This document shows positions 27,197 through 34,816 of a stretch of DNA of 35,434 nucleotides, one piece after another. Every line of letters begins with the position of its first letter. The stretch's first letter is position 1. The stretch is from a virus. Below the pieces are notes generated by a model, which saw only the letters and a program-made list of their open reading frames with translations, was not told the origin of the DNA and made no database searches. The translations under genes were made by a program, and so were the position numbers. The stretch is from the IMG/VR virus record IMGVR_UViG_3300006875_000065, positions 1-35,434 of that record. One strand, given 5' to 3'.

Positions 27197-27540
27197 AGAT
27201 ATTCCATTGCCAGATCTAGTTGTTGTCTCTCATACTCGGGACTATTTAGCCGTCTGTTCAGAGGAGATGGGTGAGGCATCATGTGATGTGGGATATCGGC
27301 CATAGCCGATGATACGAAACCACCGAGGCATATGATCTTGTCATAGCCTCGGCTGCATTCATTAATCCAATTATAATCTATATCCGACTTATTGTACACA
27401 CCTTCTTTGTGTATTACATTCGTGAATGAGAATGGTTTACAACCAAGTTCTTCCATCCAGCGATGAAGACGGATAAGTGTCGGATTCTTTTTCTTCTTGA
27501 AAGAAGGATTGATACCGACAACTAGTACCTTATTCCTCAT
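27187..27540 (-). CDS. Uracil-DNA-glycosylase-fold protein (putative)
   Basis: 117 aa, much shorter than true UDGs (about 200). Motifs: VLVVGINPSFKKKK at the N terminus (GxNPS-type), CLGGFVSSAMAD, and the C-terminal MPHPSPLNRRLN, close to the HPSPLS motif that inserts into the DNA minor groove. The ATG at 27540 is chosen because the longer reading lies inside the dCMP deaminase. It may bind or act on modified bases or nucleotides. An internal promoter lies in its coding region (27370-27399). Confidence 0.6.
   Translation of the reverse strand: MRNKVLVVGINPSFKKKKNPTLIRLHRWMEELGCKPFSFTNVIHKEGVYNKSDIDYNWINECSRGYDKIICLGGFVSSAMADIPHHMMPHPSPLNRRLNSPEYERQQLDLAMEYLWN
27370..27399 (-). promoter_or_regulatory. 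Internal early-type promoter for the aGPT-like and PLP genes
   Basis: -35 GTGTACA (27393-27399), 17-bp spacer, -10 TATAAT (27370-27375), inside the UDG-fold gene. One of the best matches in the window. Confidence 0.75.
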
Positions 27541-27973
27541 GACAAATAAAGGTAACACCAGCTTCCTGGAACATCTTCAGTGTTATAACCATTGAGTCTC
27601 TCCATGTCTTACTGATATCCTTAGGATACTGCATGATTACCTTCTTGATGCCGACCTGAATGATACCCTTTGCACACTCAGAACAGACAGGCAGACCCGT
27701 CACATACAAAGTTGCACCGTTCAGAGAAGCACCCGAATGACATGCATTATAGATTGCATTCATCTCACCATGTACGATGTACTTGTACTTCTCTTCACGG
27801 TTTTCATAACGGTCTTTAGTATCCTTGACATCACGAGGAAAGCCATTGTATCCCTGACTGAGGATCTGACCTTTGTCTCCTACCACCACGGCTCCGACCT
27901 TTGTGGATGGATCCTTTGACCAAGTAGCAACCGACTTGGCGATATCCATATAACGTTCAGACCATTTATTCAT
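27530..27973 (-). CDS. Deoxycytidylate (dCMP) deaminase
   Basis: 147 aa. The zinc site motifs are present: HGEMNAIYNA (HxE with proton-donor Glu) and LPVCSECAKGIIQ (PCxxC-like; here P-V-C-x-x-C). It turns dCMP into dUMP, feeding dTMP synthesis and, in T4, setting the dTMP/dCMP ratio. Start ATG overlaps the dCMP hydroxymethylase stop (TAATG). An extra segment (KDTKDRYENREEKYKY) before the site is typical of the phage family. Confidence 0.93.
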   Translation of the reverse strand: MNKWSERYMDIAKSVATWSKDPSTKVGAVVVGDKGQILSQGYNGFPRDVKDTKDRYENREEKYKYIVHGEMNAIYNACHSGASLNGATLYVTGLPVCSECAKGIIQVGIKKVIMQYPKDISKTWRDSMVITLKMFQEAGVTFICHEE

Positions 27974-28623
27974 TAGACTACCTTATCAAAGTGACGTTCA
28001 TAGACATGAAGGTTACCAACATTCCAGATGATCTTTGGTTCTACGTCAAGACCTAAATCTTTAGTCAGCATATCTGCAACATACTTTTGCCATGCATAGT
28101 CGTTACGATAGCCGAAGACAACGTCATTAGAACGCATCTGAACTACGGCAACCAGCTGACCATCACGAATCATGTACTGTACAGCATTGGTGCACATGAA
28201 GTCACTCATGCCGTTATGATTATAGTCAGACCACATAGTAGGACGAGTATAGATCATCACAGCACGACGACTGTTAGGATTGGCAGTCAATTCATCGAGG
28301 ACATTGAGATACTGCAATCCGTTGTCTTCACTATAGATTGCCCAACCATAGTTGGAGTTAATCTTACCTTCAGTCGAAGCAACCTGTTTCCAGATAGCAG
28401 GAGTAACACCAGGAATATCATCAACATACAGCGACATTGACTTGTACCAGTCAAGTTCGCGTTGAATGTAATCCTCATTTACATCGCCGAAGATTGATGG
28501 ATGATTGGCTTCGAATGTGGCACCAATCATCTCGATGGTCTTGACACCTGTCTTGTCGGTGACAAACCGACCATAATTCAGTTCTTCAATGAAGTGTTCA
28601 CGAATGTGTTCAACCTTAAGCAT
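27973..28623 (-). CDS. 42: Deoxycytidylate hydroxymethylase (T4 gp42 type)
   Basis: 216 aa (T4 gp42 is 246; the C-terminal tail is shorter). Very close to T4: FVTDKTGVKTIEMIGATF, YIQRELDWYKSMSL, INSNYGWAIYSEDN, SRRAVMIYTRP. Catalytic Cys144 is in DFMCTNAVQY. Asp175 in VFGYRNDYAWQ sits at the position (T4 Asp179) that selects dCMP over dUMP. It converts dCMP with methylene-tetrahydrofolate to 5-hydroxymethyl-dCMP. The phage DNA therefore probably contains hydroxymethylcytosine, perhaps further modified. Gene order and overlaps tie it to dCMP deaminase and the DUF1599 gene. Confidence 0.95.
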   Translation of the reverse strand: MLKVEHIREHFIEELNYGRFVTDKTGVKTIEMIGATFEANHPSIFGDVNEDYIQRELDWYKSMSLYVDDIPGVTPAIWKQVASTEGKINSNYGWAIYSEDNGLQYLNVLDELTANPNSRRAVMIYTRPTMWSDYNHNGMSDFMCTNAVQYMIRDGQLVAVVQMRSNDVVFGYRNDYAWQKYVADMLTKDLGLDVEPKIIWNVGNLHVYERHFDKVV

Positions 28624-28991
28624 TACTTAGTTGCCACGCTGGAGTTGCCACCAATCTTTGAGCCGTCGATAATTGGACGGTTGAGGAAGTCACGATTAGG
28701 ATCTTGGCCTTCCATCTTGCCACGGATGTACGAGACAGCAAAGCTGGCATAGTTGATAAGATCTTTGTAGGTGTCTTCGAGAGATTCGAAGTTGGCTGCA
28801 GAACCAGACTCGAGAAGAGACTGGGCACGAAGCATCTTGCCATGCATGGTGTCATGGATAGAGTCTACGCCACGGCGATAGTGCATTGCCTGCACTACAT
28901 TCGAGTTGGGGTTCTGATAGTCTTGCGACTTTCTAATCTGCAGGTCGATACATTCTTGCAGGACTTTTACTGATTCACGTTCATTGGTCAT
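28623..28991 (-). CDS. DUF1599 / nucleotide-modification-associated domain 1 protein
   Basis: 122 aa, helical. LQIRKSQDYQNPNSNV, VDSIHDTMHGKMLRAQSLLES and FESLEDTYKDLINYASFAVSYI match the DUF1599 (Nmad1) pattern, a family linked to modified-nucleotide gene clusters in phages. Overlaps on both sides (TAATG with the hydroxymethylase gene). Its reaction is unknown. Confidence 0.75.
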   Translation of the reverse strand: MTNERESVKVLQECIDLQIRKSQDYQNPNSNVVQAMHYRRGVDSIHDTMHGKMLRAQSLLESGSAANFESLEDTYKDLINYASFAVSYIRGKMEGQDPNRDFLNRPIIDGSKIGGNSSVATK

Positions 28992-29532
28992 ACTTGTTCA
29001 CCTTATAATATTTGCCTTCATATTGTGAGGGCATTAACGAATCTAACACATATTGAGAATTAAGTACATTGATAAGTTTGAATGTCACTACATCGTTTTC
29101 TTGCAACGGACGATCTTCAGGTCGAATCATTTGATAAAAACAGTAATGAGTCAGAAGACCTTTGTCAATGCCTTCTTGTACCCATGGATGGGTTACCATT
29201 TTCTGCTCAGAAACGTTATAATACAGGTTTTGATCGATGCATTTGAAGTCGACATATGCCGTGCTATTTAGCAACTCAATACGGCAGTCATAGACACATG
29301 CTCCACCTTTTGTAAGGTGTTCATCCAATGGACCAAGAACAATATTCTTTTTGATGAGCCATTCTTCGAGCATCAAGCAGTCAATGTCTTTGGTAAATTT
29401 AAAGTCATTTCTACCGCCTTGATTCAGGCGAGTTTTCATGTTATCACGGAGTTCAATAAACTCTCTGTCAATTACTAGACCCGGTTCGGTTACAGAAAAG
29501 ATGGATTTTAGTTCTTCTAATAGTTCAGTCAT
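28981..29532 (-). CDS. Hypothetical protein, 183 aa
   Basis: Unrecognised. ACVYDCRIELLNSTAYVDFKCIDQNLYY contains D...DFK spacing reminiscent of PD-(D/E)xK nucleases, but a complete active site is not clear. The N terminus is helical, and KDIDCLMLEEWLIKKNI resembles a nucleotidyltransferase-type helix. First gene behind the promoter at 29539-29568, so it heads the modification operon. Confidence 0.6.
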   Translation of the reverse strand: MTELLEELKSIFSVTEPGLVIDREFIELRDNMKTRLNQGGRNDFKFTKDIDCLMLEEWLIKKNIVLGPLDEHLTKGGACVYDCRIELLNSTAYVDFKCIDQNLYYNVSEQKMVTHPWVQEGIDKGLLTHYCFYQMIRPEDRPLQENDVVTFKLINVLNSQYVLDSLMPSQYEGKYYKVNKYDQ

Positions 29533-29538
29533 AATTTA

Positions 29539-29568
29539 AATCTACCACAGTTTTCATTATATGTACAC
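29539..29568 (-). promoter_or_regulatory. Early-type promoter for the 29532 gene and the modification operon
   Basis: -35 GTGTACA (29562-29568), 17-bp spacer, -10 TAGATT (29539-29544). Confidence 0.8.
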
Positions 29569-29570
29569 AG

Positions 29571-30233
29571 TTAATTGACATCCAATGCTGCCACTATAGC
29601 TTTTCGCCAGGCCAGAGGAAGGTTATTGAGTGCTTTTATATAACAGCGCAAAATCCCATTCACCAAAGTATCATGTGATTCTTCATATGTACGATTTACT
29701 GGTTCAGCAAGCTTTTCTTTTTTCCAATTAATTTGCAGCAAGTTGGCTGGATTAGCGTTTTCTACATATTTAGAGATTTGCTTAGCGCCACGTATCATGA
29801 CATTTGAAGAATCATTTTTGTCAACAGATAAAAACCAATAATCTTTACCTTCAATATCGGCTTTACGAGACTCGAGAAGATTATAAAACTTATTCCATCC
29901 CATAGCAAATGGAATCTCATCTAAAGTCATATCAGTCAAGGCATAAAGAAATCCGCCTTTTGAAGTAGCATTGTCAGAGCTGCCGATAGAAGTTTTGATA
30001 TTTACAGGATGAATTGTCACCAAGTTATAATCTGTAACAAGCATATCGGCATGACCGCGGGTTTCTCCAGATGAAATATATTTTCCAAAAACTGGATGTG
30101 CTTGCAGAAAGCGGATGATGGTGCCTTCGTCACTAAGAGAAGCTACTCGGCCTTCCCCTTCAACTTTCTCAGCAATTTTAATTTTTTCTACAGTGAGAGC
30201 TTCAACTATATCGGTTAAGATTTGTGCAATCAT
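29571..30233 (-). CDS. Putative restriction-endonuclease-fold protein, 220 aa
   Basis: HADMLVTDYNLVTIHPVNIKTS has a D-x(n)-N-x-K arrangement like the core of PD-(D/E)xK nucleases (with Asn in place of Glu), followed by a basic-aromatic region. The A/T-rich codon use differs from nearby genes such as dCMP hydroxymethylase, which suggests a separate origin. The ATG at 30233 follows AAGGTA. It has its own promoter with a 9-bp inverted repeat around the -10. Could be a phage-borne nuclease against unmodified DNA; low certainty. Confidence 0.5.
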   Translation of the reverse strand: MIAQILTDIVEALTVEKIKIAEKVEGEGRVASLSDEGTIIRFLQAHPVFGKYISSGETRGHADMLVTDYNLVTIHPVNIKTSIGSSDNATSKGGFLYALTDMTLDEIPFAMGWNKFYNLLESRKADIEGKDYWFLSVDKNDSSNVMIRGAKQISKYVENANPANLLQINWKKEKLAEPVNRTYEESHDTLVNGILRCYIKALNNLPLAWRKAIVAALDVN

Positions 30234-30246
30234 GATGTAAATACCT

Positions 30247-30282
30247 TTCAAGTGGATATAAGTCACCTTACACCCACTTGAA
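30247..30282. repeat. 9-bp inverted repeat spanning the 30233 promoter
   Basis: Perfect arms TTCAAGTGG (30247-30255) and CCACTTGAA (30274-30282), 18 bp apart. They flank the -10 box, one arm inside the spacer. Possible operator; also a potential leader hairpin. Confidence 0.6.
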
Positions 30283-30294
30283 TTAATTGTACAC
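30265..30294 (-). promoter_or_regulatory. Early-type promoter for the 30233 gene
   Basis: -35 GTGTACA (30288-30294), 17-bp spacer, -10 TAAGGT (30265-30270). Confidence 0.75.
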
Positions 30295-30296
30295 AG

Positions 30297-30704
30297 TTAT
30301 TTTAGTTTTGACAACAAACCATGATTTTTATCATGGGATGGTGCCTTCCATCCGGCCGGTTTGATAAGGTCCGGCAACCCAAGAGGATTTGGCCGTTCAG
30401 GCTTTACTCCGACTTCCTTGGCCAAATTAGCACGTAGAACACGGTTCCACGCTTCGTACGAATCAATGCCCATGGAGTCCAGTGTACCGATAGCAACGAC
30501 ACACAGATCGATTAGGCCATCTACAATCTCTTCGGCGTCATTGTTCTTAACTGCATTCTTGGTTTCGTCCAATTCTTCTGTCAGGAATGACATACGAAAT
30601 TGAAGGAACTGCTTAAGAGTCTGCTTATCAAACTCCTGTACCTTTTCATTTACACCATAATACCGATGCATACCGGCGATGTCACGTACCCAATCTTCAC
30701 TCAT
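30297..30704 (-). CDS. MazG-like nucleoside triphosphate pyrophosphohydrolase
   Basis: 135 aa, all-alpha NTP-PPase type. Motifs: FLTEELDETKNAVKNN (ExxE) and AEEIVDGLIDLCVVAIGTLD (E..D metal ligands). It hydrolyses (d)NTPs to NMP and PPi. In a phage that makes hydroxymethylcytosine it could remove dCTP, as T4 gp56 (dCTPase) does, or lower ppGpp. The C-terminal tail (ERPNPLGLPDLIKPAGWKAPSHDKN) matches MazG-like phage proteins. Single gene with its own promoter. Confidence 0.82.
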   Translation of the reverse strand: MSEDWVRDIAGMHRYYGVNEKVQEFDKQTLKQFLQFRMSFLTEELDETKNAVKNNDAEEIVDGLIDLCVVAIGTLDSMGIDSYEAWNRVLRANLAKEVGVKPERPNPLGLPDLIKPAGWKAPSHDKNHGLLSKLK

Positions 30705-30728
30705 AATATTCTCCTTGTTGATATTCTC

Positions 30729-30758
30729 AATCTATCACACGTGGCCATTAATGTACAC
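30729..30758 (-). promoter_or_regulatory. Early-type promoter for the MazG-like gene
   Basis: -35 GTGTACA (30752-30758), 17-bp spacer, -10 TAGATT (30729-30734), at the end of the deformylase gene. Confidence 0.8.
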
Positions 30759-31312
30759 TAGTTTTGCAACGCATGCATAAGATCTAGTGCCTCGTCACTG
30801 ATAGCCGGCAGGACACTCAGCGGGCGCTTCTTCAATTTCTTTACAAGCTTCTTGGCCTGCTCGAGATGGTAACGGTTGGCACGTGATGTATGTGCAATGC
30901 CGTCAAGATGGTCCAGTTCATGCAGGAACACACGAGCCGTCATACCAGTAAATGTCTTGGTAGTCGTCTGGCCATCCGGAGTCGTGAAACGAACCTTGAT
31001 GCTCTTCGGTCTCTTGATCTTTACGAAAAGATTAGGATACGAAAGGCAGCCTTCTTCCAGTGTCACAGTCTCCGATGATTCGTCAACTACACGAGGATTG
31101 AAGACACCAAGGATCTCTTCACCCCTCATTACGAATGCGCGTGTACGCACACCGATCTGGTTAGCAGATAGACCCATGCCTTCATTCTCACGCATGGTCT
31201 CTGCAAGAATAGTGTACAGTTCAACAGAATCCATAACCGGATTATTGAAGTCGAATGCCGGCATCTTCTCCTTGAGGATCGGATCGTCCTTGCCTAGGAT
31301 TTCTTTAATCAT
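30758..31312 (-). CDS. def: Peptide deformylase
   Basis: 184 aa. All three family motifs are present: GMGLSANQIG (GxGLAAxQ type, 46-55), EGCLSYP (with the metal-binding Cys) and FLHELDHLDG (HExxH type). It removes the formyl group from new proteins. Phage PDFs are known, mostly in marine phages, and usually lack the C-terminal helix; this one has an extra Lys-rich tail (LVKKLKKRP). It overlaps the small gene upstream by 4 nt and is probably transcribed with gene 46. Confidence 0.95.
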   Translation of the reverse strand: MIKEILGKDDPILKEKMPAFDFNNPVMDSVELYTILAETMRENEGMGLSANQIGVRTRAFVMRGEEILGVFNPRVVDESSETVTLEEGCLSYPNLFVKIKRPKSIKVRFTTPDGQTTTKTFTGMTARVFLHELDHLDGIAHTSRANRYHLEQAKKLVKKLKKRPLSVLPAISDEALDLMHALQN

Positions 31313-31521
31313 ACAGATGCCACTTGGATTTTGGTAATCACATCATCGGCTGTATCAAAATTATCAAGTGACAAACCAATTTCTTTTTTGTCACGAAGAA
31401 CAACATATGCAGCTGCAGAAAATTGCCCGTGCGCCGGAACTTTTGTCACCTTAATAATATGATCTACATTAACGTAGTGGTCAATTTTATCACGATCTCT
31501 TATCCAAATAAATCTTGTCAT
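31309..31521 (-). CDS. Hypothetical protein, 70 aa
   Basis: Unrecognised beta-rich small protein (FIWIRDRDKIDHYVNVDHIIKV, AAYVVLRDKKEIGLSLDNF), perhaps an Sm- or Hfq-like small barrel, but no motif is secure. Start overlaps the previous stop (ATGA). Part of the gene 46 transcript. Confidence 0.6.
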   Translation of the reverse strand: MTRFIWIRDRDKIDHYVNVDHIIKVTKVPAHGQFSAAAYVVLRDKKEIGLSLDNFDTADDVITKIQVASV

Positions 31522-31658
31522 TTCACAATCCTATCAAAGTTTAGTTTTGTCATTCTACTAATGGCTACATGATACTTTCGAAGAAGCGTCACTTCTTCTT
31601 TTGAGTACTCTTGATACCAGTACCACTTGTCATCTTTTTTCTGAACCCATTGGTTCAT
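31518..31658 (-). CDS. Hypothetical basic protein, 46 aa
   Basis: Unrecognised Trp/Tyr/Lys-rich peptide (NQWVQKKDDKWYWYQEYSKEEV, then TLLRKYHVAISRMTKLN). It fills the gap between gene 46 and the 70-aa gene with ATGA overlaps at both ends, which is strong support that it is translated. Confidence 0.6.
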   Translation of the reverse strand: MNQWVQKKDDKWYWYQEYSKEEVTLLRKYHVAISRMTKLNFDRIVK

Positions 31659-33370
31659 GCTGCAATCCTGCTAAAGTTGGCGTGCTTCTCAAACTTGATT
31701 ACGCTATGGAACTTGTCATAGAGCTGATCGCCCTTGTGGCTGATGATGAATGTGTTCGTATCGCCAGTCAGCCCTTCAAGGATTTTGAGGAACTCTTCCG
31801 TGCCGCCGACGTCAAGCGATGAGTCAAAGACTTCATCCATGATGAGAAGATTAGTAGAAGCACTATTGCGAAGCTTAGCAATAGCCCTCCAGGTAAACAT
31901 AAGAGCAAGATCAATACGCATTTTCTCGCCCTCGGAGAAAGATGCATAAGAGAACTCGTCTCTAAAGCGTGATTTAATCTTTTCATTAAAGTTTTCGTCC
32001 AGTTCGAACTGGACGAAGAAGTCCATAGCCGCGAGGTATTTATTAATCAGTTTGTTCATGATAGGAACATACTGCTTGATGATCCTGGTCTTGATACCAG
32101 AGTCCTTGAGTAATACACCAGCTACTTCAATCACTGACCGTTCATTGGCCAGTTCTTCCTTGTGTTTCTGCTGTGCAGCCAACTGATCGTTTAGGACGTG
32201 AAGATCATCCTTGCTCTCATTGATAACTGTGGTATTCTTCTTCAGACCATCAATCTCAGTCTGCAGAGTCTTGATGCTATTATCCCATGAGCGGATATCA
32301 GAGTTCAGTTCGGTGATCTTGGTGTTAATAGCCGTAATCTCTTTGTTGATCTCTGTGATCTCGTTGACACGATCATTGATAGCATTAATCTCTGCCTCGA
32401 TCTTTTGTAAAGCATCAGTAATTTCATTCTGCTTTGTTTCACGATCACCGATAGTTTCATTCTTGAAATCGTGGTCGATACCCTGACGGCAAGTCGGGCA
32501 ACTATCATTGTCATGATAGAAGGTGATTTCCTTCTTGAGACTGCGGATCTTGGTTTCAAGCTGACTCTCAAGTTCAATCAACTTTGTACGCTTTGAGATC
32601 ACCTTCTCACTGTCAACAATCAGATTAGCCTTGTCCATAAGCTTAATATTTGCTACGGTAATACTAGCTGCTGTTTCAGTTACACAATTAGACAGTTCCC
32701 GGATCAGATCCTGCTTTTGCTTAATCAGATGATCGTTGTTCGACTTCAAAGAATCAATATGCTTGTTTGTCAACTCGATCTTGTTCTCGATCAGGTTTAT
32801 CTGAAAGCCAACCTCATTGATAGCTGCCTTGTTTGTAGCAATCTTTTCCTTGAGTAGGTTGTTCATTGTGGTAAAGATCTGGATGTCCAGAAGATCCTCA
32901 ATGACCTCACGGCGAGCATGTGCAGGTAATTGCATGAACGGGAGATAATTGGCACTGCCCAAGATGACAATTTGGCCAAAACTCTTGAAACTTAATTTCA
33001 AAATACTCTTCTCAAGGTACTCTTGATAATCCCTGGCGGATGAATTTTGATTTATCATTTCACCATTTTGATAGATTTCGAAGATTTGAGGTTTAATGCC
33101 GCGTTTTACACGGAAATGCTTAGAACCTACCATAAACTCGCATTCTACGACTAAATTCTTCTGTGTCATAGAATTGAGCAGTTGTGGTTTGTTGATGTTA
33201 CGGAACGGCTTGCCGTAGAGAGCAAACGACAATGCGTCGAGGATCGTAGACTTGCCAGCCCCGTTTTCCCCGACGATCAATGTCGACTTACTACGATCAA
33301 GTGCCACCTCGGTAAACTGGTTACCGGTGGACAACATGTTCTGCCAACGAATTGTTTTAAATAGAATCAT
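31655..33370 (-). CDS. 46: Recombination nuclease ATPase subunit (T4 gp46, Rad50/SbcC type)
   Basis: 571 aa (T4 gp46 is 560). Walker A GENGAGKST (34-42), long coiled coil from about 170 to 430 with the zinc hook CPTC at 291-294, ABC signature SFSEGEKMRIDLA near residue 490, Walker B LLIMDEVFDSSLD, and the H-loop ISHKGD. With gp47 it resects DNA ends for recombination-dependent replication and degrades host DNA. A promoter inside gene 47 (33606-33635) may raise its expression. Confidence 0.96.
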   Translation of the reverse strand: MILFKTIRWQNMLSTGNQFTEVALDRSKSTLIVGENGAGKSTILDALSFALYGKPFRNINKPQLLNSMTQKNLVVECEFMVGSKHFRVKRGIKPQIFEIYQNGEMINQNSSARDYQEYLEKSILKLSFKSFGQIVILGSANYLPFMQLPAHARREVIEDLLDIQIFTTMNNLLKEKIATNKAAINEVGFQINLIENKIELTNKHIDSLKSNNDHLIKQKQDLIRELSNCVTETAASITVANIKLMDKANLIVDSEKVISKRTKLIELESQLETKIRSLKKEITFYHDNDSCPTCRQGIDHDFKNETIGDRETKQNEITDALQKIEAEINAINDRVNEITEINKEITAINTKITELNSDIRSWDNSIKTLQTEIDGLKKNTTVINESKDDLHVLNDQLAAQQKHKEELANERSVIEVAGVLLKDSGIKTRIIKQYVPIMNKLINKYLAAMDFFVQFELDENFNEKIKSRFRDEFSYASFSEGEKMRIDLALMFTWRAIAKLRNSASTNLLIMDEVFDSSLDVGGTEEFLKILEGLTGDTNTFIISHKGDQLYDKFHSVIKFEKHANFSRIAA

Positions 33371-33582
33371 TATTTGCCATCATCCCAGTGCGATTCAATC
33401 CAGCCAAGGTTCTCATGTTCTCGACCAATTTGATATGCAGCCTTGATCCATTCCAATATTCTCTTGGAATCACCTTGTGCAATATCATTTAATAGACGTT
33501 CTGATCTAAGGCCATATTCCTCATATTCGTGCAACCACTCATAGAGTTTACCAGGCCAGGTATATGAATCGTTTTCTGTCAT
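33370..33582 (-). CDS. Hypothetical acidic protein, 70 aa
   Basis: Unrecognised helical protein rich in Trp, Glu and Tyr (WPGKLYEWLHEYEEYGLRSE, ILEWIKAAYQIGREHENL). It lies between genes 47 and 46 with almost no gap (1-base overlap with gene 46). First gene after the internal promoter in gene 47. Confidence 0.65.
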   Translation of the reverse strand: MTENDSYTWPGKLYEWLHEYEEYGLRSERLLNDIAQGDSKRILEWIKAAYQIGREHENLGWIESHWDDGK

Positions 33583-33584
33583 AC

Positions 33585-34646
33585 CTACTCCACGCTTAAA
33601 GCTTCATTATACAGCGAACTTAAGAAATTGTACAACACTTTTTTATCCACTCGTGACTCTACCTGATCGACTACTTTGTTCAGGACGGTCAATGTATCCT
33701 CAGCTTCATTGACAATGTCACCATCATCCTCAAGCTGCAGGTTCAGGTTATCGTCTACGACCTGAAGATCCAGCACACCAGCCTTCTCGATCTTGTCGAC
33801 GAACATATCGAACCAGTAAGGATTCGTCTTGGTATGAACGATCAGTTTGACATACGAACCCTTGTAGTGGTCGAAGTCCATGTCCATGATCTCGTCAATA
33901 GTTTTATCCTGATCGTGATAATGTACCTTGTTGAACATAGTCAGCGGATTACGGATGAACTCTATTTCTCTGGTTTCTGTATCAAAGACGTGAAAGCCGC
34001 GTGGATCATTGTAGTCCGACCAAGACATTTCATAAGGAGCGCCCAGGTAATTAATGTTGCCACGAGTAGACTTGTGATGAAAATGGCCGGAACAAACAAG
34101 ATCAAACTTATCAAAGATCTTAGAATCGAACCCATGGTCATTTATTGCTCCTTTGTACATTTCGAAGCCGGCAAGCTCGAGATGCCCAAAAAGGATCTGC
34201 GCGTTAGTGTCTTTGATGAATTGCATCGACTCTTCGTAGTTGCCTGAGCAGATCCAGGGAATGACTGCGATGTCGGTGCCACCAAGACTAACAACACCAG
34301 GATCAGAATAATAGTGGATATCATAGGTTGAATGCTCAAAGAGCTCCCTCATAGAGTTGACCTCGTTCGTATTCTTGAACGAGGTGTCATGGTTCCCGAT
34401 GATTACATCGAGTCGGATGCCTGATACGTCACAATGCTCGACGAACTTACGTAGGTGGCGGGCGGTAACAAAGTTGATATATTTTCGGCGATCAACAATA
34501 TCGCCAAGATGGAAAATGTTAGTAATGCCGTGTTCAGAAAGATATGGGAAGAAGTGTTCATAATAAAACCTATTGAAGTACTCGGCGAACGCAGGACTAT
34601 CCCCACGTGCACCCCAGTGTGTATCAGTTATCAAAGCAATTTTCAT
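33585..34646 (-). CDS. 47: Recombination nuclease subunit (T4 gp47, Mre11/SbcD type)
   Basis: 353 aa (T4 gp47 is 339). Two-metal nuclease motifs in order: ITDTHWG (DxH, residues 7-9), HLGDIVDRR, IIGNHD, FGHLEL and SGHFHHKS. It is the Mre11-like nuclease partner of gp46. Start MKIALITDTHWG overlaps the 56-aa gene by one base (TAATG). Confidence 0.96.
   Translation of the reverse strand: MKIALITDTHWGARGDSPAFAEYFNRFYYEHFFPYLSEHGITNIFHLGDIVDRRKYINFVTARHLRKFVEHCDVSGIRLDVIIGNHDTSFKNTNEVNSMRELFEHSTYDIHYYSDPGVVSLGGTDIAVIPWICSGNYEESMQFIKDTNAQILFGHLELAGFEMYKGAINDHGFDSKIFDKFDLVCSGHFHHKSTRGNINYLGAPYEMSWSDYNDPRGFHVFDTETREIEFIRNPLTMFNKVHYHDQDKTIDEIMDMDFDHYKGSYVKLIVHTKTNPYWFDMFVDKIEKAGVLDLQVVDDNLNLQLEDDGDIVNEAEDTLTVLNKVVDQVESRVDKKVLYNFLSSLYNEALSVE
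33606..33635 (-). promoter_or_regulatory. Internal early-type promoter at the end of gene 47
   Basis: -35 TTGTACA (33629-33635), 17-bp spacer, -10 TATAAT (33606-33611), inside codons of gene 47. It would serve the 70-aa gene and gene 46. Confidence 0.7.
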
Positions 34647-34816
34647 TAACGGGTCCTCTTGAGTTCTGCCTTTTCGTACTCTTTTATGGATTGTTCGGCG
34701 TACTCTTTAATAGAACGCATCGTTTGGCTGTAGTTAAATCTGACAGTTGGTGATGCCTTGGCATCAAGCATGTTCTCTCTGTTCTGTTCCAGCAGGGGTG
34801 GAATATTAAGTCTCAT
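34646..34816 (-). CDS. Hypothetical protein, 56 aa
   Basis: Unrecognised basic helical protein (NIPPLLEQNRENMLDAK, then MRSIKEYAEQSIKEYEKAELKRTR). It starts 11 nt inside gene 55 and ends with a one-base overlap on gene 47, so it is translated in the same chain. The location between 55 and 47 matches the place where T4 keeps small genes. Confidence 0.65.
   Translation of the reverse strand: MRLNIPPLLEQNRENMLDAKASPTVRFNYSQTMRSIKEYAEQSIKEYEKAELKRTR

Noticed and set aside
28176-28184. Further TGTACA sites inside genes (also near 8742, 23084, 25025, 31215, 34155)
   Set aside because: No acceptable -10 box 16-18 bp downstream on the minus strand.
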